A stretch of 64,000 nt of DNA from Metellina segmentata. Taxonomy: Eukaryota > Arthropoda > Arachnida > Araneae > Tetragnathidae. Where the stretch lies: NCBI GenBank assembly GCA_947359465.1, contig OX375876.1:122817444-122881443 (forward strand), read 5' to 3'. The stretch's first letter is position 1, and each line of letters starts with the position of its first letter. Below are positions 34,308-44,303 of the stretch, one piece after another. Below the pieces are notes generated by a model, which worked only from the letters and a program-made list of their open reading frames with translations, was not told the origin of the DNA and searched no databases. The translations under genes were made by a program, and so were the position numbers.

Positions 34308-34760
34308 GGCCCGGTGCACACATCCGGTTTTTCAACGTGCGGTGCGGTTGCCGCAACGCAAGTACGGTCTGAGATACATTAGATCCAATGGAGTAATGCA
34401 CACATGTTTCCGGCGCCGCTGCTGCGACGCACGTCCAACTTACGTGCAATTTGTACCGCAGTTCCCCACGGCGCCGCAGCTCGCCGCAAACGCTTCTCCG
34501 TTCTGAAGTACCTTGTTTTCATGTATAAATGGAATATAAATAATAATTTATAAATGGTTGTATCCAGTAACGTCTATTTTGTTACAAAATATTCTTTTTT
34601 TACACCAATTAAACGAAATAAACACGTTTTCTTCGATAGAATATTTATTGCAAATGGCGCGAAATGAGAATTTGCGTCATTTCACGGTTATGTGTGCATA
34701 GTTGGGCTACGATGCCGCAACGGCGCCGCACGTTGAAAAACCGGATGTGTGCACCGGGCC
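34308..34760 (+). mobile_element. PIF/Harbinger-type MITE, copy B
   Basis: 453 bp, ends GGCCCGGTGCACACATCCGG and GTGTGCACCGGGCC, with TTA duplicated on both sides (34305-34307, 34761-34763). Body includes GAGATACATTAGATCCAATG and CAGTAACGTCTATTTTGTTA, shared with copies C and D. Confidence 0.95.
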
Positions 34761-34924
34761 TTAGTGTGTACGATCTTCGCAGATACGAGGTACTCTTTTC
34801 ACATGGGTTTACTATCTTTGGTAAACACGAGAGTCGCGTTTACTATCCAGCTTTATCTTCATTCCTGCACCCTTTTTTGCGTTTACAGCATTTTTCATTG
34901 ACGTGGACATGTTTTTGGCTCAGC

Positions 34925-35040
34925 GTGGCTAAATAATGTCCTTTGCCCCATAACAACTAATGAATCTAAAATTGAGTTTTTTACAGTTGCATTCAAATAT
35001 CGATCAATATGTAAAACTGGTCCACGGCGTTTCCCGTGGT
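34925..35040 (+). repeat. Local repeat, copy 1 (partner 35700-35815)
   Basis: CCTTTGCCCCAT, GAGTTTTTTACAGT, ATCGATCAATAT and AAAACTGGTCCA occur in the same order at 35700-35815. Confidence 0.7.
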
Positions 35041-35171
35041 GGCCTCGGCATTGTCAAATGCGGCCAAATTCGAATTACGAAGAGATCCAATCGGCATAAC
35101 GTCACAATGTCTTGCGAAGTATATAAATATCTAATTAAAAAATTAATTTATAAAAGAAAATCAAACGTATA

Positions 35172-35400
35172 AGGTATCTATCCGGTGTCAAATTTTCCGC
35201 AGATTTCAAATCCGTTGAAATTTTTAATCTATCTTTAGCGCATAATTCCAGTTAAATCTTTTATTTGTTTTGTTCTTCGGCTGAAAGCGTTGCTCGGATA
35301 ATCAAACGGAAAAAATAAATTTAGAATCTGTCATATCTTTAGGGTGTTGCCATTCAAAAGAAAACAATAATAATTAAATTCCATTAAATTCATTTAAAAA
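35172..35400 (+). repeat. Half-copy of the palindromic MITE family
   Basis: GTATCTATCCGGTGTCAAAT, TTTCCGCAGATTTCAAAT and CCGTTGAAATTTTTAATCTA correspond to one arm of the palindromic element at 60114-60551. The full segment is paralleled at 63003-63350, including AAAAAATAAATTTAGAATCT. Confidence 0.6.
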
Positions 35401-35569
35401 TGTTCTAGACTGAATTTTAAAATAAATTCTTCGCACAAAAATTGCAAAAACATCGGACTACCTGTGTGCCAAATCCCATTGTTGTAAGTGCCATAAATTC
35501 GTCAGGACACAGCGTACATAAACCATAAACCTACCAACAAACACTTCCTTTTATGATAGAAGAGATATT

Positions 35570-35665
35570 GTTGTTTAATAACCGAATGTTAACGTAAAAG
35601 TAATTTAGTTACAAGTAAATTTTGGAAAAACCGTCTTATGTGAGAGTATTTTTCACTTATTTTTA
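35570..35665 (+). repeat. Local repeat, copy 1 (partner 35862-35965)
   Basis: GTAAAAGTAATT, ACAAGTAAA.TTT and GCGAGA.TATTTTTCACTTATTTTTATT-type blocks recur in order about 290 bp downstream. The second copy forms the 3' end of the SMKR1-like exon. Confidence 0.65.
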
Positions 35666-35699
35666 TTTCTACCTGAATGATTTTGTGACCAAAAGACAA

Positions 35700-35815
35700 A
35701 ATAATGCCCTTTGCCCCATTAAACCTCAAAACAACAAACCAACCAAACTTATAGAAGAGTTTTTTACAGTAGAACTCAAGTATCGATCAATATATAAAAC
35801 TGGTCCATACGACCA
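35700..35815 (+). repeat. Local repeat, copy 2 (partner 34925-35040)
   Basis: See 34925-35040. Spacing of about 775 bp. Confidence 0.68.
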
Positions 35816-35945
35816 TTGGTTGAGCAACACCACCTAAAGATCTGATTCACGTAATATATATTGTTGATTAATACTCGAATGTTTATGTAAAAGTAATTGA
35901 CACTACAAGTAAACTTTGGGACAGCCGTCTAATGCGAGACATTTT

Positions 35946-36161
35946 TCACTTATTTTTATTTTTACCCTTCTTTTGAGGTTTCGCCAAAGGCCACGGCAGC
36001 TGCCTGCTTTTCAAGAAAGTGGCTGCGTTGCAGCACATGTAATAAGCATTCGACATCGCGGACGGACCTAGGGGATCTGCTTGGGGTCGTGGTGCGAACT
36101 TTCGTTTCTTGCCCTTTTTCTTCTTCCCGTCTTTCTTTTTGCCGTCTTTTTTCTTGGCCAT
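35946..36161 (-). CDS. SMKR1-like small lysine-rich protein, probable last exon (paralogue 2)
   Basis: 71-aa frame starting at ATG 36161-36159; a GTG nine bases upstream is not a likely start. The N-terminus is a Lys/Gly/Asp repeat (MAKKKDGKKKDGKKKKGKK). The core DPLGPSAMSNAYYMCCNAAT leads to a Leu-rich turn and a Trp-Pro pair, and the C-terminus is basic (KKGKNKNK). Length, basic ends and core order match SMKR1 better than paralogue 1 does. A polypyrimidine/acceptor stretch on the minus strand (TTTTGTTGTTGTTGCAG) ends at 36181, giving a 19-nt exonic leader before the ATG. So the coding region appears to be uninterrupted within one exon behind a 5' UTR intron, as at 22637. The role is probably linked to ciliated or flagellated cells, by analogy only. 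Confidence 0.78.
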   Translation of the reverse strand: MAKKKDGKKKDGKKKKGKKRKFAPRPQADPLGPSAMSNAYYMCCNAATFLKSRQLPWPLAKPQKKGKNKNK

Positions 36162-36262
36162 TGGGGGCACTTCTCAAGTCCTGCAACAACAACAAAAAAA
36201 AGACATTTTAGATTTGGAACTGCATTGTGGGAAACATTTTCACAACGTGCGTCCTAGAGTAG

Positions 36263-36845
36263 GGTGTGACATTCGGCCGCCCACTTTCTTTTAGTGAAGA
36301 CCCCTTGCTAGGGTCGACCGCCCCTGATGATCACCTCCTACGGAGATACGGTCAGTGTGTCATCGGACGTGGGGGTGAGCTCAGATTTGCCTCACACGAT
36401 GTCGAGCCGAAAAGGATTGTGATCAACATCGACCGAGAGATTTCGACTCAAAAACTTTGAGAGTGAAGACTTGATCCGAACTCCCTGTTCGGACACGGAT
36501 AACCCGAAAGCCTCAAGCCGGGGCATACTTCGCCTTTAGCGGCAGACAGGCGCAAATCCCTTGCAACCATCTACCACTCGATCATCCAGGTCAGATTGCC
36601 AATATTGGCAGATAGACCAGATTCTTTGAGGCCTATGATTTCGGTAGACACAGATTGTGCTACCAGATAATCATACCGGTCAGATTACGGACGTCCGACC
36701 AACGCATAGAAGACTTCACCGTTAGCAGCAGATAGGCCAGATCCGTTGCGGCCTAGAATTATTCTCCTTGTATCACGATACTAATAAATCCTGTTACGTT
36801 TTAACTGACTTTTTCTGTGCGTCTCCATCACCAGTACATCAGACG
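36263..36845 (+). repeat. Possible solo LTR
   Basis: Starts TGTGACATTCGGCCGCCC, is richer in GC than its surroundings, and has an AATAAA at about 36783 followed by a T/G-rich stretch and an end near CCATCACCAGTACATCA. Internal sub-repeats (GCAGATAGGCCAGATCCGTT, GCAGATAGACCAGATTCTTT) are present. No matching 5-bp target duplication was found, and no primer-binding site follows, so the assignment is tentative. Confidence 0.35.
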
Positions 36846-36848
36846 CCA

Positions 36849-37147
36849 CAAGAGGTTGGCAAACTTTTTTGGAAAGGGCCAGATCGTAAACTGTCTAGGC
36901 TCTGCGGTCCAGGTAGCTAATTCAAAGATATTTACAAGGGTGTTTCTACTCATAGAGCAACAACAAAAATACAGCGCCACGAGCGATCATCATTCACAAC
37001 TTATCAACTCGACTATCGGCCGCTGCGTTACAGTGGTATTTTATCTTCATTTCTAAATTTTTCATGTAAAATACAATATTAATCCACGGGCCAGATTAAA
37101 AACAGGCGACGGGGATTTGACCCGCGGTACGTATTTGCCGACTCCTA
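36849..37147 (+). mobile_element. hAT-Charlie-like MITE
   Basis: Left GGTTGGCAAACTTTTTTGGA then AAGGGCCAGATCGTAAACTG and TAGGCTCTGCGG; centre CAACTTATCAACTCGACTAT; right GGGCCAGATTAAAAACAGGC, TTTGACCCGCGGTACGTATT and TGCCGACTCCT. This arrangement is that of hAT-Charlie derived MITEs well known from vertebrates (GGGCCAGAT / TTTGGCCCG ends). Terminal bases are degenerate and no clear 8-bp duplication is seen. An exact 8-mer TCCTAGAG (36252-36259, 37148-37155) flanks the LTR candidate plus this MITE together. Confidence 0.8.
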
Positions 37148-37363
37148 TCCTAGAGCAATCACCAAACTCTATTGCTAAGTCGCGTGGATCAATCAGATGA
37201 TGAATGTTCATTTCCATCCTGCAGACGAAAGCTGACTAAATTTCATGTGATTACCAGTTTCGGTCACATGAAAAAATCACCCTTGCTTACTCTACTTTTA
37301 TATATCCTACGAGAGGGCTCCGCCCTCTGCTCGCTTACGTTCGCCAAGTTACGATCTAATAGT

Positions 37364-38100
37364 TCCGAAAATTGTATGACCAACTTTTAATTTCATCGAC
37401 TTTATTTATTAACCAATTAAAAAAATAATTGTACAGTAAAAAAGAGTACATTCTAAGATATACTGCTATGTTTTCAAATTAAAAAAAAATATAATATTAA
37501 TCTGTAGATATGACAGTTTTAACAAAAAGTAGCGAAAATATCCCAATATTCCGAAATTTGTCTGACCAACTATTGATCGCATCGAATTTATTCATTAACC
37601 AATTTCAAAAATAACTATACTGTAAGAAAGAGTACATTCTAAGGTAATGGTAATGGTAATTTTAGTTAACGTCGTACTAGAGCAACACAACGGGCTATTG
37701 ACGACGGTCCGGAATCATTCCCTTAAGGGAAAGATTCGAGGACAACACCTCGTAATTTTGAACCACGGTCAGATGACGAAGCAACACCTGAGCTGGCACC
37801 CCACTCTCCAAACTTCCGCGCCAACCCAACGTGACGACTTTCGGCCACGACAGATTTAAGGTGCACCAGCCGCCTCTACACCATACGTTTACAAACACCC
37901 ATGCCCGGACCCGGATTCGAACCAGGAACCTTCCGATCCAGAGGCTAACACCTTAACCACTATACCGCTTGGTCGGCTACATTCTAAGGTATACTGCAAT
38001 ATTTTCAAATTTAAAAACTAATAATAATAAGATATAGAAATGACAGTTTAAAAAAAAAGTAACAAAATGTCCCGATTTTTTCCGAATTAAAAAAAAAATA
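37364..38100. repeat. 186-bp tandem repeat, about 2.5 copies, split by a SINE
   Basis: AGAGTACATTCTAAG at 37443 and 37629 are 186 bp apart. Each is preceded by a block like TTCCGAAA.TTGT.TGACCAAC and followed by ATACTGC.AT.TTTTCAAATT and ATGACAGTTT. The SINE at 37647-37977 entered copy 2/3 at TACATTCTAAGGTA. A further partial unit lies at 39855-39900. Confidence 0.85.
37647..37977 (-). mobile_element. Full-length SINE, head type A, standard tail
   Basis: 331 bp flanked by a perfect 14-bp duplication TACATTCTAAGGTA (37633-37646, 37978-37991). On the plus strand: tail (ATGGTAATGGTAATTTTAGT, TAACGTCGTACTAGAGCAAC), TTGACGACGGTCCGGAATCA, body (GAACCACGGTCAGATGACGA, GGCACCCCACTCTCCAAACT), head (GGATTCGAACCAGGAACCTT, CCACTATACCGCTTGGTCGG). 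The ATGGTA repeats at the tail show that the 3' end carries short tandem repeats rather than poly-A. Confidence 0.96.
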
Positions 38101-38465
38101 TTAACAGGAACCAAATTCAAATTTAAAAAAAAAACTCGACGAGTTGCAAAAATTCTCGTTTAGAAGTACTCTTAAAAACTCACGTCTGAAGACTAAAATT
38201 TTGTATGTGTTTTGCTCACTCGCATTAGAAATTTCGCACTTTCAACTTTGACACTTAATAAACCTTAAACTAATAGCTGCATCGGAAAATTTTTTCATTC
38301 GTTTAGGTTCCTGTACAATTTTGAACAATCCATGTCAATTTTGTAATTTTCTGGTCCTTACATTCTCGGGGAAACCGTCTACGAATCGAGCTAAACAACA
38401 CAGTTTTCAATCCTGCGTCATCGTCGTCGGCGGCGGTAACTTTTTTTTAAATGTAGAGAGATATG
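38041..38465 (+). repeat. Dispersed repeat, copy 1 (partner 39862-40285)
   Basis: About 425 bp matching 39862-40285 throughout (ATGTCCCGATTTTT, TTTTGCTCAC, GAAATTTCGC, ACACTTAATAAACC, CCTGTACAATTTTGAA, TCTCG.G.AAACCGTCTA, TTTTCAATCCTGCGTC). The two copies lie about 1.8 kb apart in direct orientation. Confidence 0.85.
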
Positions 38466-39534
38466 GTTGCAGTAACTGTTTAATTACTCCCACACCAAGT
38501 AATACCACTAATATAGTAATATAGCAAATATAAATTGATCTGTCTGGGAGGATTTAAATACACAAAGAAAAACTTCCTACTATGAAAGTGTTTTACACAG
38601 TTAAATACAAAAGGTGCAATTGTATTTGTGGACCCTTTCGTAACTTGAGGCACAACTTTGCGTGTTGCGCTAATACAGTTTCAGCATGTTTGCCTAATCA
38701 ACGCCAAACACCACAGAAACAAAAATGAATCAAATAAATCCCAAACCAGAACTACGCTTTCTCCGAATGTTTAAACTAAACTGAAAAACTATCGCATATA
38801 CAATCATTAAAGTAGAACCCAACTGGTTATAGTTCTTGTTTGAGAGACGAAAAGATTGGCAAGGGATCCAAGACTAGTAAAAAACGTGCTTTACTTAACT
38901 TTCTTATTCCCACAGAACAGATGCTATAGACACAAAGGAGCCTATCAACATAAACATTCTTTCATTGCTGCGGTGATTTTGAAAAGTATTGTTTTACTAA
39001 AACATTTCTGTTACAATTTTGAGACTAACTTTAAAAGCAAAACACTGCTGAGAAATCACTTTATGTGTAATGTTGATACTTAATTGGTACATGTTGTTTT
39101 TGTGATACGTTTCTTCATTGGCTGTCATCAGTCTTGTTTCGTTTGATTATTTACTTAGATGAAAACAAGTTTTACGGCGGGTGTGCATAACAAAATTTAT
39201 TTATTTTGGTCAAACCTCATTTACATGTTTTAAAACCTGGCGGTGCGTGATCACTGGCTATGGATAAACTTTTTTCCACCACTATCTGTCAACCTGCCTT
39301 GTTTTCGCTTGGTGTTGTTTTTGAGCAATATATACTGGAAAACAATATTATTGGGAAACTTAATTTTTGATCAACACCGGTAAAACAATCGTTTTATACT
39401 CAATGTTATTTCCATGGTGATTTCGAATGTAATGATATATGATATATAGTATCTCGTTTCGCTCGTGACATCACACAACCAATCAAAACAATTAGCCTCG
39501 GATAGAGCAGATCGTAGAATTTTATATAATACTA
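38466..39534. other. No recognisable gene
   Basis: AT-rich; ORF 38856-39083 has no known motif. Confidence 0.45.
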
Positions 39535-39850
39535 GCCACTGGCGTGGCCAGCAAGGCGTTGCCCGTGACAGTTCTTTTCGTGGGGTCAGGTGTGACCACT
39601 GATCGCTAACCCCCAGTGATTACTACGAATTCCCATACGAATTCGTAGCCTATTCGATAACAGTCATAATGACGTTACCCGTGGTGTTGGTTTGCTTTGC
39701 AAACCGAATGGAAATTCGTAGTCTATTGGAATGAATTCCCTACGAATTCCAATTTGGTTTGCTTCGCAAACCAAATTCTGAATATCATGAACTATGGTTT
39801 GCTTCGCAAATTGGTAGTAATAGTAAACTAATTTGGGTAACTAATAGTAA
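39535..39850. repeat. Hairpin-rich segment (possible Helitron-like remnant)
   Basis: CTAGCCACTGGCGTGGCCAGC followed by several short palindromes: GGTTTGCTTCGCAAACC and CGAATTC/GAATTCG pairs. Strings of short hairpins resemble the 3' region of the Helitron at 25602-26254 and the GAGGGCTCCGCCCTC hairpin at 37311. Boundaries are not defined. Confidence 0.4.
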
Positions 39851-39861
39851 TAAAATAGATA

Positions 39862-40285
39862 TGACAGTAAAAAAAAAAAATAACGAAAATGTCCCGATTT
39901 TTCACGAATTAAAAAAATAAAAATTATCAGAAACCAAATTTAAATTTCTAAAAATACTCGGCGTCTTGCAAAAATTCACATTTAGAGGTACTCTAAAAAA
40001 AAATCATATCTGAAGTCAGTAAATTGTACGTGTTTTGCTCACCTCGCGATAGAAATTTCGCTCTTTCAACTTTAACACTTAATAAACCCTAAGCTAATAG
40101 CCGCATCGGAAAAAAAAAATATTTTTCGTCTTGTTTCCTGTACAATTTTGAAACTACCATGTCAATTTTGTGATTTTCTGATCCGTACGTTCTCGTGAAA
40201 CCGTCTAAGAATCGAGCAAAAAAAAAGGGAGTTTTCAATCCTGCGTCGGCAGCGATAACTTTTTTTTATAACAGAGAGAGTAATA
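39862..40285 (+). repeat. Dispersed repeat, copy 2 (partner 38041-38465)
   Basis: See 38041-38465. Confidence 0.85.
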
Positions 40286-40423
40286 TAGAGAGATTTAGTT
40301 GGGATCTAACTTTTGGTTACCTTATTTACTGTTTCCACTTGCTTTCCAAAGAGGCCACGGCCGAGCCTTTTCACACATTTTTCTCAATAACCTCTCAAGA
40401 TATTCGCCATAAAGAGATTTCAG

Positions 40424-40486
40424 ACCGTCGTTAATAGCCAATGGTGTTGCTATAGTACGACGTCATTTAAAAATTACCATTACCAA
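40424..40486 (+). mobile_element. SINE 3' tail fragment
   Basis: GACCGTCGTTAATAGCCAAT, GTTGCTATAGTACGACGTCA, then AAATTACCATTACC tail repeats. Confidence 0.78.
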
Positions 40487-40704
40487 TCAATTGCTTATTT
40501 TCCGAACTCCCCATAGTTCTAGGGACCTGGTGACATGATTTAAACTACCCCCGCTCTGCGGGGGACCTGCCGCGTTTGAAGCTAGCGCTACAAAACACTA
40601 GGAACCACGCATCCGAAAATCTGTCACATCAAACGCATCAGTCAGCTGTGTAAACACCGCACACTTCAAAATAGATGTATTCTATTAATATTCCGTCGTC
40701 AAGT

Positions 40705-40855
40705 GGCTACTGAAGTACACTCCCGCATCTTGAAATGACTCACAATGGGCACAAGGTTAGACGCATTCGCATTTTCAACTGCCACGCGCGATGTCAATGC
40801 CGCTACATGCGCTGCCTTTTTTAATGTAGGTGAAACAACTCCTGAACAGTCACAG
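40705..40855 (+). repeat. Local repeat, copy 1 (partner 42618-42775)
   Basis: ACTCCCGCATCTTGAAA, TGACTCACAA.GGGCAC, AGGTTAGA, GTGAAACAACTCCTGAACAG recur in order at 42618-42775. Confidence 0.72.
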
Positions 40856-40886
40856 ATAAAAAAGAAAGTCTAACTGTTGGTCAAAC

Positions 40887-41244
40887 ATAAAAATCTTTAA
40901 AAAATTACTAGGGTGTGTGTGTGTGTGTAGGTGTTCCAAATACCTAATTTTACTCTATCTAGTGTCCTGCCCTAACTATTCCTCAGTATCTCAGCCTCCA
41001 AGGAAATCAAGCTGAAAATTAAATGAATATCACTAGGAGGAACTATTCTCCTTTGGTTTCAAGAGATCCTATACCTTCTTTACTTATGTCATTTTAAGTT
41101 AACTAGTGAAACTTCAAACAGTTTCCCCAAGAGAATTTTCATAAGTGGGTTCCTAATATCGTCTACCCCTGTTCCTATGACCACCCACCAGGCGAAATGA
41201 GGAGCTACTATTAAAAACTAGTTGCTAGTTGAGCATACCTACCT
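40887..41244. other. No recognisable gene; short (GT)n
   Basis: A short GTGTGT run lies at about 40913-40930. Otherwise unassigned. Confidence 0.45.
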
Positions 41245-41437
41245 TTGGTATTGAATGTACTTTCAAGTCATAAACTCAATTGTGATTTGGAAAAACCTGG
41301 ATATTCCCTGAATGGATTGGAGACAAAAAAATACGTTGATCACAGCCTCCAATACTTCAGATGCAATAGTGTTGTTGATATAACAGATATGAAACTTGCC
41401 GGTGGCGCTACGTGTGGCAAAACCCTAGACCGTCAAG
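41245..41437 (+). CDS. Candidate exon with strong 5' splice site (function unknown)
   Basis: An open frame runs into CGTCAAG followed by GTAAGT at 41438, a consensus-like splice donor. The in-frame peptide includes VVDITDMKLAGGATCGKTLD; no family is recognised. There is no clear upstream acceptor; ACTTTCAAG at about 41259-41267 is a weak possibility, so ATG 41245 may not be the start. It could be a chance donor next to an unrelated ORF. Confidence 0.2.
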
Positions 41438-41457
41438 GTAAGTACATAAACTCGTAG

Positions 41458-42405
41458 ATGTCGCGCATAGTAGCTTGCAAACACGAGTAGGCGATATTTG
41501 GAACACCTACCAAAATAAAGCTGAAAACAAGACGATAAAAATTATACATGGCAATGGCTCCTAAATTTTCAGTCCAAGGAGACTCCCTAAAAAATTGAAA
41601 TTTTTAGGTGACCTTTTGAAATTAATCATTTTATTGGTCATAAACGTAGACCTACATTTGACCATAATGTTCCTAATACCACCATAACGTAGAAAATTAA
41701 TTTCAGATTTTTGTGTTAGGATTATATATTTGCTTCTGCACATGTTGCGAAATTGCGTTAGTTATACATTCCAGTTAGAGAGCAGTTTTGCAGCATGCAT
41801 AACCATATATTTAGTCTTTTTACACATGTTGTGTCTATGTATGGGATCGATATTGCCGTGTGTATTTTGTACTGACCTCGATAATTTTCTCGCTGTGAAT
41901 CTGTTCTTCCGGATGGTAATCGATGATTTGAAAGAGCAGCTACTTTTGCAGGGCAGGTGATTATACGACTAAGTGCGAGTTCAACGCCCAGACATTTGTA
42001 ACAATGTCTATAGATTCTGGTATCCTCAGTGTTAATTTTCAACAGCTATGGAACCTTTGTGGTTTCAACAGTTCTCAACAGTGATAGTGTTTCTTAAGGT
42101 ATGGTGGTATTACCGCCGGTATGTGATATTTCAATCATCGATCACTGGGAAATACTCCTTTAGTGGCAAGTTCAGTCGCTCATTTTAAGAATGTATAATC
42201 AACATTTTTAGTAGCCATTTTTAGAACATTCTAACCTTTTTTTTTTACCGTAAGATGGATAAAAACGGGCGGGGCTGTGTCCGGACACGGTTGCTAGGTT
42301 TAAGGCGTAGAATACGTCAGTGAGGCCATGTGGTGATTGAGAGTGAAAGAAATTAGAACTACACTTTTTTAAATTCCCATATCAAATGTTCATCGCTCCG
42401 CACAT
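41458..42405. other. No recognisable gene
   Basis: ORFs 41730-41960 and 41758-42042 overlap on opposite strands without known motifs. Confidence 0.4.
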
Positions 42406-42645
42406 ATGTCGCAATTGGTGAGCTTGCTATTGATGCTGAAGGTTGTGGCTCTTGTTTTTCTATGTATGTTCTTATTCCAGCCATTTTTATCGCAATCGGA
42501 AACTCCTTCTTGGTGCGTAGATTTATTTTGTTTGAGTGTTGTTGAGTCCCCTAAAATCATAAGGGATAGTTGTTCCAAAAATGCAGCAATAAGCCTGGCC
42601 AAATACGCAGAGTATAGAAGCCGATGTACGCTCCCGCATCTTTGA
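42406..42645 (+). CDS. Candidate small secreted peptide (function unknown)
   Basis: 79-codon frame. Residues 1-30 are strongly hydrophobic (LLLMLKVVALVFLCMFLF), like a signal peptide or signal anchor, with a plausible break near SQSETPS. The remainder has four Cys (WCVDLFC, DSC, RC) spread over about 50 residues. No known neuropeptide or toxin family is recognised. The last codons overlap the local repeat at 42618-42775, which weakens the case. GTGAGC directly after codon 4 could also be a splice donor. Confidence 0.2.
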   Translation: MSQLVSLLLMLKVVALVFLCMFLFQPFLSQSETPSWCVDLFCLSVVESPKIIRDSCSKNAAISLAKYAEYRSRCTLPHL

Positions 42646-42775
42646 AACCATTCGGTGACTCACAACGGGCACGAGGTTAGAGACATTCGTAATTTTCAGT
42701 CGCCACGGGAATACCACGACGTGTCCCGCCTTTTTTATTCCGAAGGGGAACACCTTCCCAAACAGTTACATAAGA
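42618..42775 (+). repeat. Local repeat, copy 2 (partner 40705-40855)
   Basis: See 40705-40855; separation about 1.9 kb, direct orientation. Confidence 0.72.
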
Positions 42776-43696
42776 GCCCGTGTGTTCGAGAGGTAAACTT
42801 CTTTTACATACAATGACCCAAATCGTCAGTGGAAGACATGTGGGCATACATGAATTCGCGAGTGTGCGGGTGTTTCGTGTAGGAATCAACTAGTTTAGAG
42901 TTTTCCAGGAAGCTTTTTCTTTCCGACACACGCGTACGGCGATACTTTTGCTAGATTGTAGCGACGATAAAGTGAAAAGAGAATTTCGGAGTTTCCGATC
43001 TTGGGGGAGGTCAAAACCTCCTACACTGTGGTGTCAAAACATTGGAAAACATCGTCCAAACGTGCGGATTTTATGCTTCCCACGCAATTAGACACATGTC
43101 AAAATGAAAGTTTTCCGATTTATGGGAAACGTGTTGAGGATGGAATCTCACCTTGATCTAGTGAGATAAATAATGTCAAAGAACTATATATAACTTACAA
43201 CAGCCGCCCATGTGTCTTCAGCATCATCTAGTTAAGTTGGCTTTTGTCACACATGAACTTTCCCTCGTTAAAAAGGAAGGAGGTTGCGTGAGTTTTATTG
43301 TGAAAAGGCCACACTGAGTCGTGGTACACCAAAACCAAGTCAACTAATAGATGTACACACACGAGGAAAGTTTTTACGTTTCAGTGACACAAAAGAGAGA
43401 AATAAAGTAAAAGTAAATACGGGAAATAACATTTTTATTTGCCCTTATTTTTTAAGTTCGTTTTTAGTTCTACACCTACTTTCACAATAGGCGCTCACAG
43501 TTGCGACCTACCTTTAAAAAAAACACTTCACAGCATCGATTATTGGAATGCTGTACATGCTCAACGTGTACGTGTTGCCGTACAATGTTCCACATGTGTC
43601 TGTATGGCTGAACTTGTTCAATATGTTTACGTGATGCCGCAGATGCTGGATATATGATCGTGTTGTCATAAAATGGTGATTATGCTCACCTAGGGG
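42776..43696. other. No gene; fragment related to the 46385-46600 minisatellite
   Basis: 43550-43610 contains TACATGCTCAACGTGTACGT and GTGTTGCCGTACA, the reverse complement of the unit at 46385-46600. Otherwise unassigned. Confidence 0.45.
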
Positions 43697-44303
43697 CAAC
43701 AAGAAAGAAGGCATCTAACTTATAATTTTGTTCTCATAGTTATTTTTACTCCATTCACTGCTCTTTAGGAAGTTGTTTGCTTTCGGATACTTTTTCATGA
43801 AGATGCAGTCCTTGGCAATTTATGCCAACTATCCAGTAAGTTGGTGATTATGCTCACCTAAGGGATAAAGACTCTTATAATTCTTTGTTTCGTGTTATGT
43901 TGATGTCTGAATTCAAGATCGTATGGAATCAGAGAAACTAAAGCATGAATTTTCAAAGTTTACTACCCTGCTTCTTCGAAGCTCTCCTCATCAAATTTTT
44001 TAAACGAAAAATTACCAATAACAGGACTTTATGTCGATAAGAATTTACCATTTTGTATTTTTGATTCTATTTATTGGAATGTCTGTTTACACTTGCAATG
44101 CCTTCTACACATACATTAGTAACATGGATTTGAAAGAAGCAGTGTCATGGACTTGGTTCAGTTAAATAAAGTAATGTAAAAAGTCATCAAGTAGTGAAAA
44201 GAAACATGATTTATATTTGTCAAGGTTAAGGCAGATAAAGCCACACTGAAACGAAGCAGTTATGAGCCTTGTGGTTTGAGAGGTCCAAAGGCTGATTTAT
44301 TAG
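43697..44303 (+). repeat. Long inverted repeat, left arm (partner 46605-47190)
   Basis: About 607 bp matching 46605-47190 in reverse complement, from CAACAAGAAAGAAGG at the outer end to GGCTGATTTATTA at the inner end. Estimated by eye at 85-90% identical with small indels. Either the terminal arms of a large element or an inverted segmental duplication. No transposase was recognised between the arms. Confidence 0.88.

Noticed and set aside
36263..36845. Complete LTR retrotransposon
   Set aside because: Only one LTR-like segment is seen, with no second copy, primer-binding site, gag/pol coding or target duplication; reported only as a tentative solo LTR.
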